A stretch of DNA of 21,274 bases from a virus, in the IMG/VR virus record IMGVR_UViG_3300032560_000140, positions 1 through 21,274 of that record; one strand, 5' to 3'. The notes beneath the pieces were generated by a model. That model saw only the letters and a program-made list of their open reading frames with translations, did not search any database and was not told the origin of the DNA. The translations under genes were made by a program, and so were the position numbers. The stretch's first letter is position 1. Each line of letters begins with the position of its first letter. This document shows positions 13,018 through 20,464 of the stretch, one piece after another.

Positions 13018-13299
13018 TTAATGGAAAAACAATACTTTAACTGTTCCGCCAGCAAGAGCCAAGAGACCACCCCACATAAATTTACGGATGTCGCCTTTTA
13101 TTTCTTTTACGTCTGCCTTTAATTCTTTTACGTCTGCCTTTACGCCGTTTAAATCTTCTTTTACGCTGGTTAAATCTTCTTTTGTAGCCACATGATCTAA
13201 TGCAGAATTTAAAGCATAGGTTTGGGTTCTGGCTTGTTCCTCTGGAACTCCCCCAGCTTTTAGTTCTTCAAAAAATTTTAATGTATTAATATGTTCCAA
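13018..13299 (-). CDS. Coiled-coil membrane protein E (DUF1640-like), upstream of vapD
   Basis: The product is 93 aa from a TTG start at 13299, which has AGGGGGG 7 nt upstream and begins exactly where the paralogues begin. An ATG at 13374 in frame would lie upstream of the predicted promoter. The head ([27 protein letters not shown]), ATKEDL signature, coil of [14 protein letters not shown] heptads and C-terminal hydrophobic helix ([19 protein letters not shown]) match protein D closely. It ends 10 bp before vapD. As the partner gene of a toxin-like ribonuclease it could be an antitoxin, a membrane anchor or an unrelated member of the same cassette; none of these is shown by sequence. Confidence 0.75.
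   Translation of the reverse strand: MEHINTLKFFEELKAGGVPEEQARTQTYALNSALDHVATKEDLTSVKEDLNGVKADVKELKADVKEIKGDIRKFMWGGLLALAGGTVKVLFFH
13097..13182. repeat. Two pairs of 21-bp repeats in the coil of protein E
   Basis: Units 13097-13117 and 13118-13138 agree at 20 of 21 positions; units 13141-13161 and 13162-13182 agree at 19 of 21. Each unit encodes one heptad ([14 protein letters not shown]-type and [14 protein letters not shown]-type). This mirrors the 21-bp repeats in protein C. Confidence 0.85.
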
Positions 13300-13320
13300 T
13301 TTATTGCCCCCCTTTTTAAC

Positions 13321-13349
13321 ATTATACCTATCTAACAAACTATAAACAA
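13321..13349 (-). promoter_or_regulatory. Promoter of the protein E-vapD cassette
   Basis: Reading leftward, TTGTTT (13349-13344), a 17-bp spacer and a perfect TATAAT (13326-13321). Transcription would start near 13314, 15 nt before the TTG start codon at 13299 and just in front of its AGGGGGG ribosome site. This supports both the start-codon choice and independent expression of the cassette. Confidence 0.6.
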
Positions 13350-13410
13350 GCACTAGAATTGCCGCGACTAACATAAATCACATTAAATAACAAGCCCCTA
13401 CAAAAAATAC

Positions 13411-13474
13411 TTTCACGGCTAATATCACGGCTAATTTCACAGTTATCCACAAAACCCTGTGCAAAATTTGCACA
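13411..13474. promoter_or_regulatory. Repeat and palindrome cluster upstream of scaffold
   Basis: In the 258-bp gap between protein E and scaffold lie three tandem 12-bp units (TTTCACGGCTAA 13411-13422, TATCACGGCTAA 13423-13434, TTTCACAGTTAT 13435-13446). These run into an exact DnaA box TTATCCACA (13443-13451). A perfect 17-bp palindrome, TGTGCAAAATTTGCACA (13458-13474), follows. TTGCAC inside the palindrome with TAGAGT 17 bp later is a weak candidate rightward promoter. The layout suggests a regulated promoter for the scaffold-coat operon. No ORF is seen here. Confidence 0.45.
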
Positions 13475-13557
13475 AATCTAGAACGTGAACTAGAGTTAAA
13501 TTACTAGGTTTATACAGGATGTAGAAACTTAGGTTCCTACCGAGCCATCGGGTATAA

Positions 13558-14319
13558 ATGGTCGCGAACTCAGCGCATGAGGTTATTTTACCGTCACGGG
13601 GAAATAGTGGGTTTATGGATGATATAGAAGCTTCAGGGATCGAAGCGCCAGCTACTGAAAGTGAACCTGAAAAGACACTACCAGTTAGCAAGGTGAATGA
13701 CATTGTTAAACGGGAAAAAGCCCATGTTGCTGAACGCGTGCGTCAACAGATGCAAGCCGAGTATCAGGCAGAACTTGAAAAGATTCGTGCTGAATCTGCT
13801 GTACAACCAGCGGCTACGGGCGAAAACTATACCTCCGAAATTGAACGGCGAGTATATGACAAGCTCATGCAGGATTTGCAAAAGCATCGTGATGAGGTTG
13901 AAAGAAAAGCTCAGGAAGATGAGTTAAAGACAATTGCTGATCAGTACTACCTTAAAATGGGTAAAGGCTCTCAGCTATTTGAAGACTTTAACGAAGTCAT
14001 GGGTGATTTTGAACCTGATAAATTTCCCAATGCTGTAATACTAGCAGCTCAAATGGAGAATACGCCAGAGATTATGTATGAACTGGCTAATAACCCATCG
14101 AAGTTGTTAGAAATAGATTCGCTAGCTAAGACCTCGCCTAAATTGGCGACAAAACAGCTAGAACGTTTATCGAAATCGATAAGCCAGAATCTAGAAGCAA
14201 AAACCAACAATGTTAGTGCCCCTCCTCCTTTATCAAAACTTAAATCTTCTTCGGTCGGTATGGATAGCGGCAAGATGACGTTGAAGGATTTTAAGAACGC
14301 TCCTTGGTTGAAAGGCTAA
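13558..14319 (+). CDS. Scaffolding protein
   Basis: The product is 253 aa. A stop codon directly precedes ATG 13558; the ribosome site is weak and ATG 13615 (MDDIEASG) is a plausible alternative start. The composition is that of podovirus and siphovirus scaffolds: acidic N-terminus, long charged coiled coil (VKREKAHVAERVRQQMQAEYQAELEKI … EVERKAQEDELKTIADQYYLKMGKG), Pro/Ser linker (SAPPPLSKLKSSS) and a conserved-looking end (LKDFKNAPWLKG). It lies directly before the coat gene, as gp8 does in P22. It templates procapsid assembly and leaves before DNA packaging. The P22 counterpart is 303 aa, so this one is somewhat shorter. Confidence 0.75.
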   Translation: MVANSAHEVILPSRGNSGFMDDIEASGIEAPATESEPEKTLPVSKVNDIVKREKAHVAERVRQQMQAEYQAELEKIRAESAVQPAATGENYTSEIERRVYDKLMQDLQKHRDEVERKAQEDELKTIADQYYLKMGKGSQLFEDFNEVMGDFEPDKFPNAVILAAQMENTPEIMYELANNPSKLLEIDSLAKTSPKLATKQLERLSKSISQNLEAKTNNVSAPPPLSKLKSSSVGMDSGKMTLKDFKNAPWLKG

Positions 14320-14389
14320 AGATCGTTAACCTCTAACTATATTGCCATGTCTTTACCTGGATTAACTCTAGATAAAGGGAAATTTTACC

Positions 14390-15637
14390 ATGGCAGGACC
14401 AACAAATATATTACAACAAGTGCAAACATACCAAATGTCTTCACTTGCGTTTCTACAAAACTTAAATTGCTTTATTTCTACCTCGAACACTAAATTTAAA
14501 AACTTCGAGAAATTAGTAGGAAACTTAGGGGATTCAGTAGGTTTTGATTTACCTCCTAGAATGACTACTACTAACTCTTTGGTTGCAACTTTTCAACCAG
14601 CCGATCAAAGAATACAAACTTTGGTTTGTGATCAATCAGTTTCAACTAGCTATGCATTCACATCTCAACAATTTATATTCAATGTTGAGGAATACATGGG
14701 GCGTTTCGGTAAAGCTGCTGTTCAAGAAATTGGCGCACAAATCGAAGCTAATGTCGCACAAAATTGTGTAACTAATACTTACAGATTCTTTGGCGATGGT
14801 GTTAATCCAATTAATAGTTACACTCAATTAGCTAATGCATTAGCATTATACCGTAACTATGGTTCAGCTACTGGCCGCGCTAAAGCATATATTGGTGACA
14901 CTGTTGTACCTAACATCGTTGGTACTGGATTAAACCAATTTGCAATGGATCGTAATAACAAGATTGCGAACTCGTGGGAATTAGGAGAGTTCTCTAATTG
15001 CGATTGGTACCAATCTAACTTATTACCAATTCATATAGCCGGAACAGAAGGACAACAAGGAAGCACTTTAACTGTAGTTTCTACTACTTTAGATGCAAAT
15101 GGCGCTGTTACAGCTATTACCTTTAGTGGTACCCATGCTGCAAACGATGCTAACTCTGTTCAACAATACGATAAATTTCAATTTAACGATGGTGTATCGG
15201 GATATACTAACTTGCGTTACAGAACCTTTATCGGTCATAAGGTATCTGCTAACCCAGTTCAATTTCAAGCTACATCGGCTGCTGCATCCACTTCTGGATC
15301 TCAGGTAACCGTTAATATTTACCCAGCATTACAAGCATCTGCTACTAATGCTCAAAACTTGAACACTCAAATATTACCTGGTATGCAAGTATCGGTATTA
15401 CCAAGTCACAGGTCTGGGTTGATAACAGCTGGCGATCCATTGTTCTTAGCAATGCCAAGATTGCCTGATCAAGTACCGTTCCCTACAGGAAACGAAAACG
15501 ATCCAGAAACAGGTGTGTCAATGCGTATGTATTACGGAACTCTATTTGGACAGAATCAGATGGGGATGATCCACGATGCAATATGGGGTAGTACACTTGT
15601 ATCAGAATATGCGATGGCTTTGGTATTTCCGTTATAA
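14390..15637 (+). CDS. Major capsid (coat) protein, probably P22 gp5-like HK97 fold
   Basis: The product is 415 aa (P22 gp5: 430). AAAGGGA stands 9 nt before the ATG. The N-terminal part (FENFEKLVGNLGDSVGFDLPPRMTTT-type segment, then QPADQRIQTLVCDQSVSTSYAFTSQQFIFNVEEYMGRFGKAAVQEIGAQIEANVAQ) has the helix-and-strand order of the HK97 spine region. The middle (about residues 215-330), with TLTVVSTTLDANGAVTAITFSG and KVSANPVQFQ, looks like the inserted Ig-like domain of P22-type coats. Gene order (portal, scaffold, coat, gp4, gp10) is the main support for the P22-type call; direct similarity to gp5 is weak by eye. The gene shows more C-ending and G+C-richer codons than its neighbours, as expected for a highly expressed protein. 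Confidence 0.8.
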   Translation: MAGPTNILQQVQTYQMSSLAFLQNLNCFISTSNTKFKNFEKLVGNLGDSVGFDLPPRMTTTNSLVATFQPADQRIQTLVCDQSVSTSYAFTSQQFIFNVEEYMGRFGKAAVQEIGAQIEANVAQNCVTNTYRFFGDGVNPINSYTQLANALALYRNYGSATGRAKAYIGDTVVPNIVGTGLNQFAMDRNNKIANSWELGEFSNCDWYQSNLLPIHIAGTEGQQGSTLTVVSTTLDANGAVTAITFSGTHAANDANSVQQYDKFQFNDGVSGYTNLRYRTFIGHKVSANPVQFQATSAAASTSGSQVTVNIYPALQASATNAQNLNTQILPGMQVSVLPSHRSGLITAGDPLFLAMPRLPDQVPFPTGNENDPETGVSMRMYYGTLFGQNQMGMIHDAIWGSTLVSEYAMALVFPL

Positions 15638-15710
15638 ATATGTGTCCAAACTTTATTTTTCATGGATTTAAAGATATAGTGAATTTCTTTAAATTGCAAG
15701 AGAAATATTT

Positions 15711-16268
15711 ATGGCGCTTAAAACGGTCTTATGTAAAAGATGTGGAAAAGAAATCCAAAGAAGACAATGGGGTATTTGTAAGGAATGTTATGAGAAAGGT
15801 AAAGCTGAAAGAAGAGCTAAAGTTAAAGCTAAAATTCGTGCCGAAAAAAGCTTGCCTCCTTATGGTTCAGGGCTTCGGAACCCCATTTGTTTACTTTGTG
15901 CGAGTCTTAAAGAGAATAAAGATAGTGGTTATTGCAATAGTTGCAAAAGAGAAGCTGCTAGCGCTAGGCGCATTATGCTTAAAAAAAATAATCCTAACTT
16001 TATTCAAGAAGAAAGAAGCCGCAGAAAAGAAAAGTACTCTAGGTGTGCTGAATATAGACATAAAGTCAAAATTCAGAATTTTACCTGGCAAGCTATCAAA
16101 TTCGGTGTTCTTGTTCCTCAACCATGCGAAGTTTGTAGTAAAACAGAAAATATTGATGCTCATCACACAGACTACTCAAAACCTCTTGATGTTAGGTGGT
16201 TATGTAAAAGTTGCCATATTAAACACCATAGAGAACTGGAGCGCAATAAAGCAACTGAACAATCTTAA
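15711..16268 (+). CDS. HNH endonuclease with zinc knuckles
   Basis: The product is 185 aa. The C-terminal 50 residues are a zinc-bound HNH (beta-beta-alpha-metal) nuclease of the T7-like phage type: C139EVC142, ENIDAHH (His151-152) TDYSKPLDV, WLC165KSC168H169, then HH172-173. His151 or His152 is the expected general base. The N-terminal part carries further paired cysteines (Cys8/11, Cys23/26 and two pairs around residues 60-80) that look like zinc knuckles for DNA binding, followed by a basic helix. It is inserted between coat and the next structural gene, without a homologue in the P22 order. The likely role is a free-standing homing endonuclease; general phage DNA nicking is the alternative. 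Confidence 0.85.
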   Translation: MALKTVLCKRCGKEIQRRQWGICKECYEKGKAERRAKVKAKIRAEKSLPPYGSGLRNPICLLCASLKENKDSGYCNSCKREAASARRIMLKKNNPNFIQEERSRRKEKYSRCAEYRHKVKIQNFTWQAIKFGVLVPQPCEVCSKTENIDAHHTDYSKPLDVRWLCKSCHIKHHRELERNKATEQS

Positions 16269-16286
16269 TTTAAAAGGAAGAATGTT

Positions 16287-17027
16287 ATGACAATACAACC
16301 AAATTACCCTATGGTTAACCTTGGTAACCTTTATGTCCAAGGTGGTGCGCTTTCCTTTGTAAGTGGCACTAGCATTACAATTGCAGCTGGACAGTTCCGC
16401 GATTCAACTAACGTTAATGATATTGTTTTATCAAGCGCAGCTACTATTGTGGCATCTGCTAACGGAGCTAATGGATTAGATGTCGGCTCTTTAGGTAATA
16501 GCACTTTATATGCTGTTTACGTAATAGGAGATTCTACTGATTATAATCCAACTGCTGGTCTTTTATCAGCTAGCTTTAGCGCTCCAACACTACCTGCTGG
16601 TTATGATATGTTCCGCCGTATTGGATGCGTATTAACTAGTGGTGCTGCTGCAATTCTAGACTTTAGCCAATCTGGTCGTACTATGTGGTATGCGGCTGCC
16701 ATTGCAACTGCTGTAACTGTTGGTCAATCTACTGCATTTGCTCTAGTTAATGTTTCAGCAATGGTACCAAGTACTGCAAACTCAGTAATACTAGAATCAG
16801 TTTTAACAGCTGATGCTGGTGGTACTCGTACTGCTGCTTTTAAAGCTAGCGGTTCAAGCTCAACAGCTGGACAGGTTATTACGTCATCTCCTGCTAGCAC
16901 TGTTACTAGTACATCTTTAGTTTGTCCTTGCTCGACTATATCAAGCACAACTGGCGTTGATTACTTAGTATCAAATGGCTCTGCTTCATTAGCAGTTTCT
17001 GTATTTGGCTACGTAGATCAATTATAA
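16287..17027 (+). CDS. Probable virion surface protein, Ser/Thr/Ala-rich
   Basis: The product is 246 aa with AAAGGAAG before the ATG. It is almost free of charge and rich in Ser, Thr, Ala, Val and Gly (SGTSITIAAGQF, SSAATIVASANGANG, LPAGYDMFRRIGCVLTSG), indicating all-beta structure. Segments such as GNSTLYAVYVIGDST and the -FRRIG pattern occur in short phage decoration or fibre-like proteins that present beta sandwiches. It sits between coat and the gp4-like gene, where a head-decoration protein would fit. A mid-length tail-fibre-like protein is the alternative. No signal peptide or chaperone domain is seen. Confidence 0.6.
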   Translation: MTIQPNYPMVNLGNLYVQGGALSFVSGTSITIAAGQFRDSTNVNDIVLSSAATIVASANGANGLDVGSLGNSTLYAVYVIGDSTDYNPTAGLLSASFSAPTLPAGYDMFRRIGCVLTSGAAAILDFSQSGRTMWYAAAIATAVTVGQSTAFALVNVSAMVPSTANSVILESVLTADAGGTRTAAFKASGSSSTAGQVITSSPASTVTSTSLVCPCSTISSTTGVDYLVSNGSASLAVSVFGYVDQL

Positions 17028-17040
17028 GGAGCACTTGTCC

Positions 17041-17751
17041 ATGGCTTATCCCGTCACATTGCTAATTTCTGAGGCATTTTATACCTCGGGAATCGTATCA
17101 CGCAATTTCCAAACAGTGGCGGGTGACCAGGAGCAAACGGGCTTTTTAAAGCTAAACGAAATCTTATCTGATACTGCAATTGAGGAAGATATGATCCCTT
17201 ATTTTACGACATCATATGCCTTTAATGCAGTGCCTGGACAAGAAATGTATTTTATCCCAAACCTATCTGATCCAGAAACTTTAACGTTCTTTATTAATAC
17301 CATTCGGTATCAAATGAGGAAAGAATCACAAGATTTATATTTTGGGGCAGCAAGAGCAGAAAACGTTGAATCATTGCCTTATAACTGGCATTGTGAACGT
17401 TGTTTAGGTGGCTGCAATTTATTTATCTATTTCTTTCCAGATACCGCGTACCCAATGCAGTTGACAGGACGCTTTAGATTGCAAACAGTAACTATTAATC
17501 AAGATTTATCTTTAATCCTTGATCAATACTACATTAACTATTTGCAATATAGATTAGCAGATAGATTGTGTACTGCCTACAACTTTGCACCTTCTCCATC
17601 ATTAACTAAACAACTACTACAATACCAACAAATGATCTCAAAACGATCTAGCCCTATGGATTTAAGAATTAATAAAATATCGACATTAACTCCAAGTCAA
17701 AGCATTAATTATGCACAAATAAATCTTGGAAAAGGGTGGACTACCGATTAA
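17041..17751 (+). CDS. Tail accessory / packaged-DNA stabilisation protein, gp4-like
   Basis: The product is 236 aa from ATG 17041, 9 nt after AAGGAG; an in-frame TTG at 17035 is too close to that site. An N-terminal helical region (LLISEAFYTSGIVSRNFQTVAGDQEQTGFLKLNEILSD) leads to a beta-rich middle (YAFNAVPGQEMYFIPN…) and a helical end (LILDQYYINYLQYRLADRLC..YNFAPSPSLTKQLLQYQQMI), the pattern of P22 gp4-type head-completion proteins. These attach below the portal and begin closure of the DNA-filled head. P22 gp4 is 166 aa, so this version is longer. It stands in the P22 position, before gp10. P22 gp4 also has peptidoglycan hydrolase activity; no catalytic motif for that is evident here. Confidence 0.7.
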   Translation: MAYPVTLLISEAFYTSGIVSRNFQTVAGDQEQTGFLKLNEILSDTAIEEDMIPYFTTSYAFNAVPGQEMYFIPNLSDPETLTFFINTIRYQMRKESQDLYFGAARAENVESLPYNWHCERCLGGCNLFIYFFPDTAYPMQLTGRFRLQTVTINQDLSLILDQYYINYLQYRLADRLCTAYNFAPSPSLTKQLLQYQQMISKRSSPMDLRINKISTLTPSQSINYAQINLGKGWTTD

Positions 17752-17771
17752 TTTATAGGATTGTGCCATAA

Positions 17772-19391
17772 ATGAGACAAACGCCAAACTCACGAAGAGA
17801 AGAAGTAAATGTTGTCGGTGGTTCAACTTTCGGTCGATACAAGAAAATCTCAAGTGAAAAAACCTATAATATGTTCGTATCTGATGAATGGCTAGTTAAC
17901 ACCGCTGGATATCAAAAGGTTTATGAATTACTTCCAGAAGGATTAGGCCGTGCTGTTTTTACTAGTATTCGTGGTAATCGTTTAATTGTTGTAGTCGACA
18001 GTTTTGTTTATTCATTAAATGAGCATCTTGTCCCTACTTTTGTAGGAATGCTGGGAACTGAAAGAGGCGTTGTATATATAGATGAAAACCTAAACTCACA
18101 GATTTGTATTGTAGATGGATTAAATGCTTATATCTATAATTATTCGTTACCAGGATCTAGTTTAACGGTTCAAACTGGTTTAGGTAATCTTGTCCCTGGC
18201 TATGTAGATTATCATAATACTTATTTTCTTTTTGGAAATGCTGACAGAACAACTAATGGTGCTGCATGGTATGCTTATCAATATGCTACTCCAACAACCA
18301 TTACACAAGCAACTACTGGCCAATTTGCTTTACAAACCAAACCTGATTATGCGCTTGCTGTCGTTAGAATTCCTGCTCAATCAGCTAACGTTTTAGTTAT
18401 GGGAACATCAGTTTGCGAAATATGGATGCAAATTGGGGGATTACAAAACTATAGAAGAAATCAAAACGTAAGCGTAGATTATGGCTGCGCTTCTGTTTCA
18501 ACTATTGCATCTTCAGATAAATTTATAGCATGGCTAGCTATAAATGAAAATAACGCCCCTACTATTATGGTGTATAATGGGCAAGAATTTAAGCCAATAT
18601 CAACAGATGGTATCGATCATCAATTGTCTCATATTCAATATCCAGCACAATCAACAGCAATGTTTTATAGACAAGATGGTCATTTATTTTATCAATTAAC
18701 ATTTTATAATCCAGCAGATAATCTAACCATCCTTTATGATTGTACGACTGAGATGTTTTTTAATCTTAGTGATTGGGATTTAAATTATCATCCAGCCAAA
18801 AATTATGCTTATTTTAATGGACAGACTTATTTTATTTCTTTAAATGACGGGGATTTATATTTATCATCTACTGATTTAACAACTTACAACGAAAACTTAC
18901 CGAATGCCATACCAGATCCAACTTTAATACATGAAATCCAAAGAATAAGGATTTGCGACACCATTAGAGCAGATGACAGTAGCCAATTTAGACCAAATAC
19001 TTTTGTATTCACACTTGAGCAAGGTAACGATAAAAACGTTACAGGGTTATCAATAAATAGCCCTGGGCAGGATTTATTAATAACGGAAGATTTATTTAAC
19101 CCTCCTGATGATACTATCTACACAGAAGCTGGGCAACCAATGGCAGCTGAGGATTCTTTAGATATAGCATCAATAACAATTCCATATCAGCCAAGAGTTG
19201 ATTTAACAGTTTCAAGAGATAGTGGAATTACTTGGAGTAATACAGTATCTAGAAATTTAAACCCAATAGGGATGCGTCAAAACATTCTTAACTGGGAAAA
19301 TTTAGGGGCATGTAATAGTTTAACTTTAAAACTAAGATTTTGGGGTTTAAGTCGGTTTGTAGCTAATAATGGAATGGTGGAGCTATATTAA
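17772..19391 (+). CDS. Packaged-DNA stabilisation tail protein, gp10-like
   Basis: The product is 539 aa (P22 gp10: 472). It opens RQTPNSRREEVNVVGGSTFGRYKKISSEKTYNMFVSDEWLVNTAGYQKV, matching the gp10 pattern in which a short arm is followed by a protein laid out as propeller-like strands: RGNRLIVVVDSFVYSLN, QICIVDGLNAYIYNY and so on. VRIPAQSANVLVMGTSVCEIWMQIGG and the SVDYGCASVSTIASSDKFIAWLA segment are typical of this family. The protein forms the hexameric ring below gp4 and carries the needle and tailspikes. The stop overlaps the next start (TAATG at 19389), indicating coupling. The last 150 residues are beta-rich. Confidence 0.82.
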   Translation: MRQTPNSRREEVNVVGGSTFGRYKKISSEKTYNMFVSDEWLVNTAGYQKVYELLPEGLGRAVFTSIRGNRLIVVVDSFVYSLNEHLVPTFVGMLGTERGVVYIDENLNSQICIVDGLNAYIYNYSLPGSSLTVQTGLGNLVPGYVDYHNTYFLFGNADRTTNGAAWYAYQYATPTTITQATTGQFALQTKPDYALAVVRIPAQSANVLVMGTSVCEIWMQIGGLQNYRRNQNVSVDYGCASVSTIASSDKFIAWLAINENNAPTIMVYNGQEFKPISTDGIDHQLSHIQYPAQSTAMFYRQDGHLFYQLTFYNPADNLTILYDCTTEMFFNLSDWDLNYHPAKNYAYFNGQTYFISLNDGDLYLSSTDLTTYNENLPNAIPDPTLIHEIQRIRICDTIRADDSSQFRPNTFVFTLEQGNDKNVTGLSINSPGQDLLITEDLFNPPDDTIYTEAGQPMAAEDSLDIASITIPYQPRVDLTVSRDSGITWSNTVSRNLNPIGMRQNILNWENLGACNSLTLKLRFWGLSRFVANNGMVELY

Positions 19392-19639
19392 TGGACTTAC
19401 CAACATATTTACAAGGCATTGATCACGAAAATTATAACCAAGAGTTAAACCAAACTTTAAGAGATAATTTAAGTGATAATGGCTGGGTTGTGCCACAGAT
19501 AACGATGGTAAACTTAGCTATAATTGAATCACAGATGCCAGATGGTACATTATGGTATGTAACTGATAGTACGCCATCTACATTTGTTGGAAAAGTTAAC
19601 GGTAGTTTAGTAAAATTTACAACTACTTCGTATCCATAA
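19391..19639 (+). CDS. Small structural protein in the needle-gene position
   Basis: The product is 82 aa. After a helical start (YLQGIDHENYNQELNQTLRDNLSDNG) comes WVVPQITMVNLAIIESQMPDGTLWYVTDS, then VGKVNGSLVKFTTTSYP. The MPDGTLWY.TD……VNG.L pattern recurs in short phage tail and fibre proteins. In P22 the next gene after gp10 is the 233-aa needle gp26; this one is much shorter and lacks its long trimeric coil. It is coupled to gp10 by a 1-nt overlap. It may be a minor tail tip or fibre-anchoring protein. Confidence 0.6.
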   Translation: MDLPTYLQGIDHENYNQELNQTLRDNLSDNGWVVPQITMVNLAIIESQMPDGTLWYVTDSTPSTFVGKVNGSLVKFTTTSYP

Positions 19640-19651
19640 GGAGCATAGGTA

Positions 19652-20461
19652 ATGGGATTTTTTAGTGGTATAGGAAAAGCTTTAGGTGGCGCTGGCAAGG
19701 GATTTATAGGAAGCGGCGGTAGTCCTTGGGGGGCTGCATTGGGGGCTGGCATGAGCCTATTAGGTGGTAGAGGCGGTGGTGGTAATGCCGGAATGGATTA
19801 TTTAAATCAAATTCCAGGCATGGCTATGGGCTATTTAAATCCTTATACCGAGGAAGGGAAGAAAGCCTACAGTAGCTTACTCGATCAATACAGTAATACA
19901 TCTACTACTAACCAAAATCAATTTCCCGCTGAATATAGCCAAATGGCGCGCGATCCTAATGCTTTCGTTAATAACTTAATGAGAGGCTACGAGCCATCGC
20001 GCGGCTATAATTACAAACAAAATCAAATGCTAGGAGCTGCTAGAAATAGTGCAGCATCGGGCGGTTTTGCAGGTACTCAATACGATCAAGGACAACAAGC
20101 AGAACTTGTTCGCGATCTCTTAGGTTCTGATATGGGCGAGTACTTATCAAGAATTATGGGAACTCAAAATGCTGGGTTGGCTGGTGAAGAAAGAAGATTA
20201 GCTGGACGCGCCAGTGCTTTAGGCGGTATGGCTGGTACTGGATTTAATGCATCCTCTGATTTAGCTAATATATTAGGTTCAAATTTAGGACAAAAAGCAA
20301 CTTTTGATTTTGCTAATCAGCGCCAACGTAGATTAGATAGGCGAGAAGATAATAACGACAGGAGCGCATTATTTTCTAAATTATTTGATAGGGGCGCCAA
20401 CGGAAAAAGTATGTTTGATACTTTCAGTTCTAAAATAGGTTCATTTTTTTCTAAGGGATAA
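19652..20461 (+). CDS. DNA ejection/transfer protein, gp7/gp14-like position
   Basis: The product is 269 aa, with AAGGAG upstream of the ATG. The Gly-rich amphipathic N-terminus (GFFSGIGKALGGAGKGF, GAALGAGMSLLGGRGGGG) could insert in membrane. A helical, Gln/Asn-rich middle follows, with GYNYKQNQMLGAARNSAASGGFAGTQYDQGQQAELVRDLL, a pattern common in podovirus DNA-transfer proteins. The C-terminus is basic (RQRRLDRREDN) and ends in SKIGSFFSKG. P22 ejection proteins gp7, gp14/20 and gp16 leave the virion and form a channel across the cell envelope; this gene fits the order. It ends 3 nt before the next start. Confidence 0.7.
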   Translation: MGFFSGIGKALGGAGKGFIGSGGSPWGAALGAGMSLLGGRGGGGNAGMDYLNQIPGMAMGYLNPYTEEGKKAYSSLLDQYSNTSTTNQNQFPAEYSQMARDPNAFVNNLMRGYEPSRGYNYKQNQMLGAARNSAASGGFAGTQYDQGQQAELVRDLLGSDMGEYLSRIMGTQNAGLAGEERRLAGRASALGGMAGTGFNASSDLANILGSNLGQKATFDFANQRQRRLDRREDNNDRSALFSKLFDRGANGKSMFDTFSSKIGSFFSKG

Positions 20462-20464
20462 GCG

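Noticed and set aside
12717-13070. Longer VapD starting at 13070
   Set aside because: The family begins with MYAIAFDL, which starts at 13007 and has its own AAGGA site; the extra residues overlap gene E.
13018-13374. Longer version of protein E starting at ATG 13374 with an extra N-terminal hydrophobic segment
   Set aside because: The predicted TATAAT promoter, the AGGGGGG ribosome site and the match to the paralogues all support the TTG start at 13299.
13468-13496. Rightward promoter TTGCAC-17-TAGAGT upstream of scaffold
   Set aside because: Both boxes match the consensus poorly; kept only as a remark in the regulatory cluster.
15640-16290. 216-aa plus-strand frame overlapping the HNH gene
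   Set aside because: It is Lys/Leu-rich shadow sequence in another frame of a gene with intact HNH and zinc motifs.
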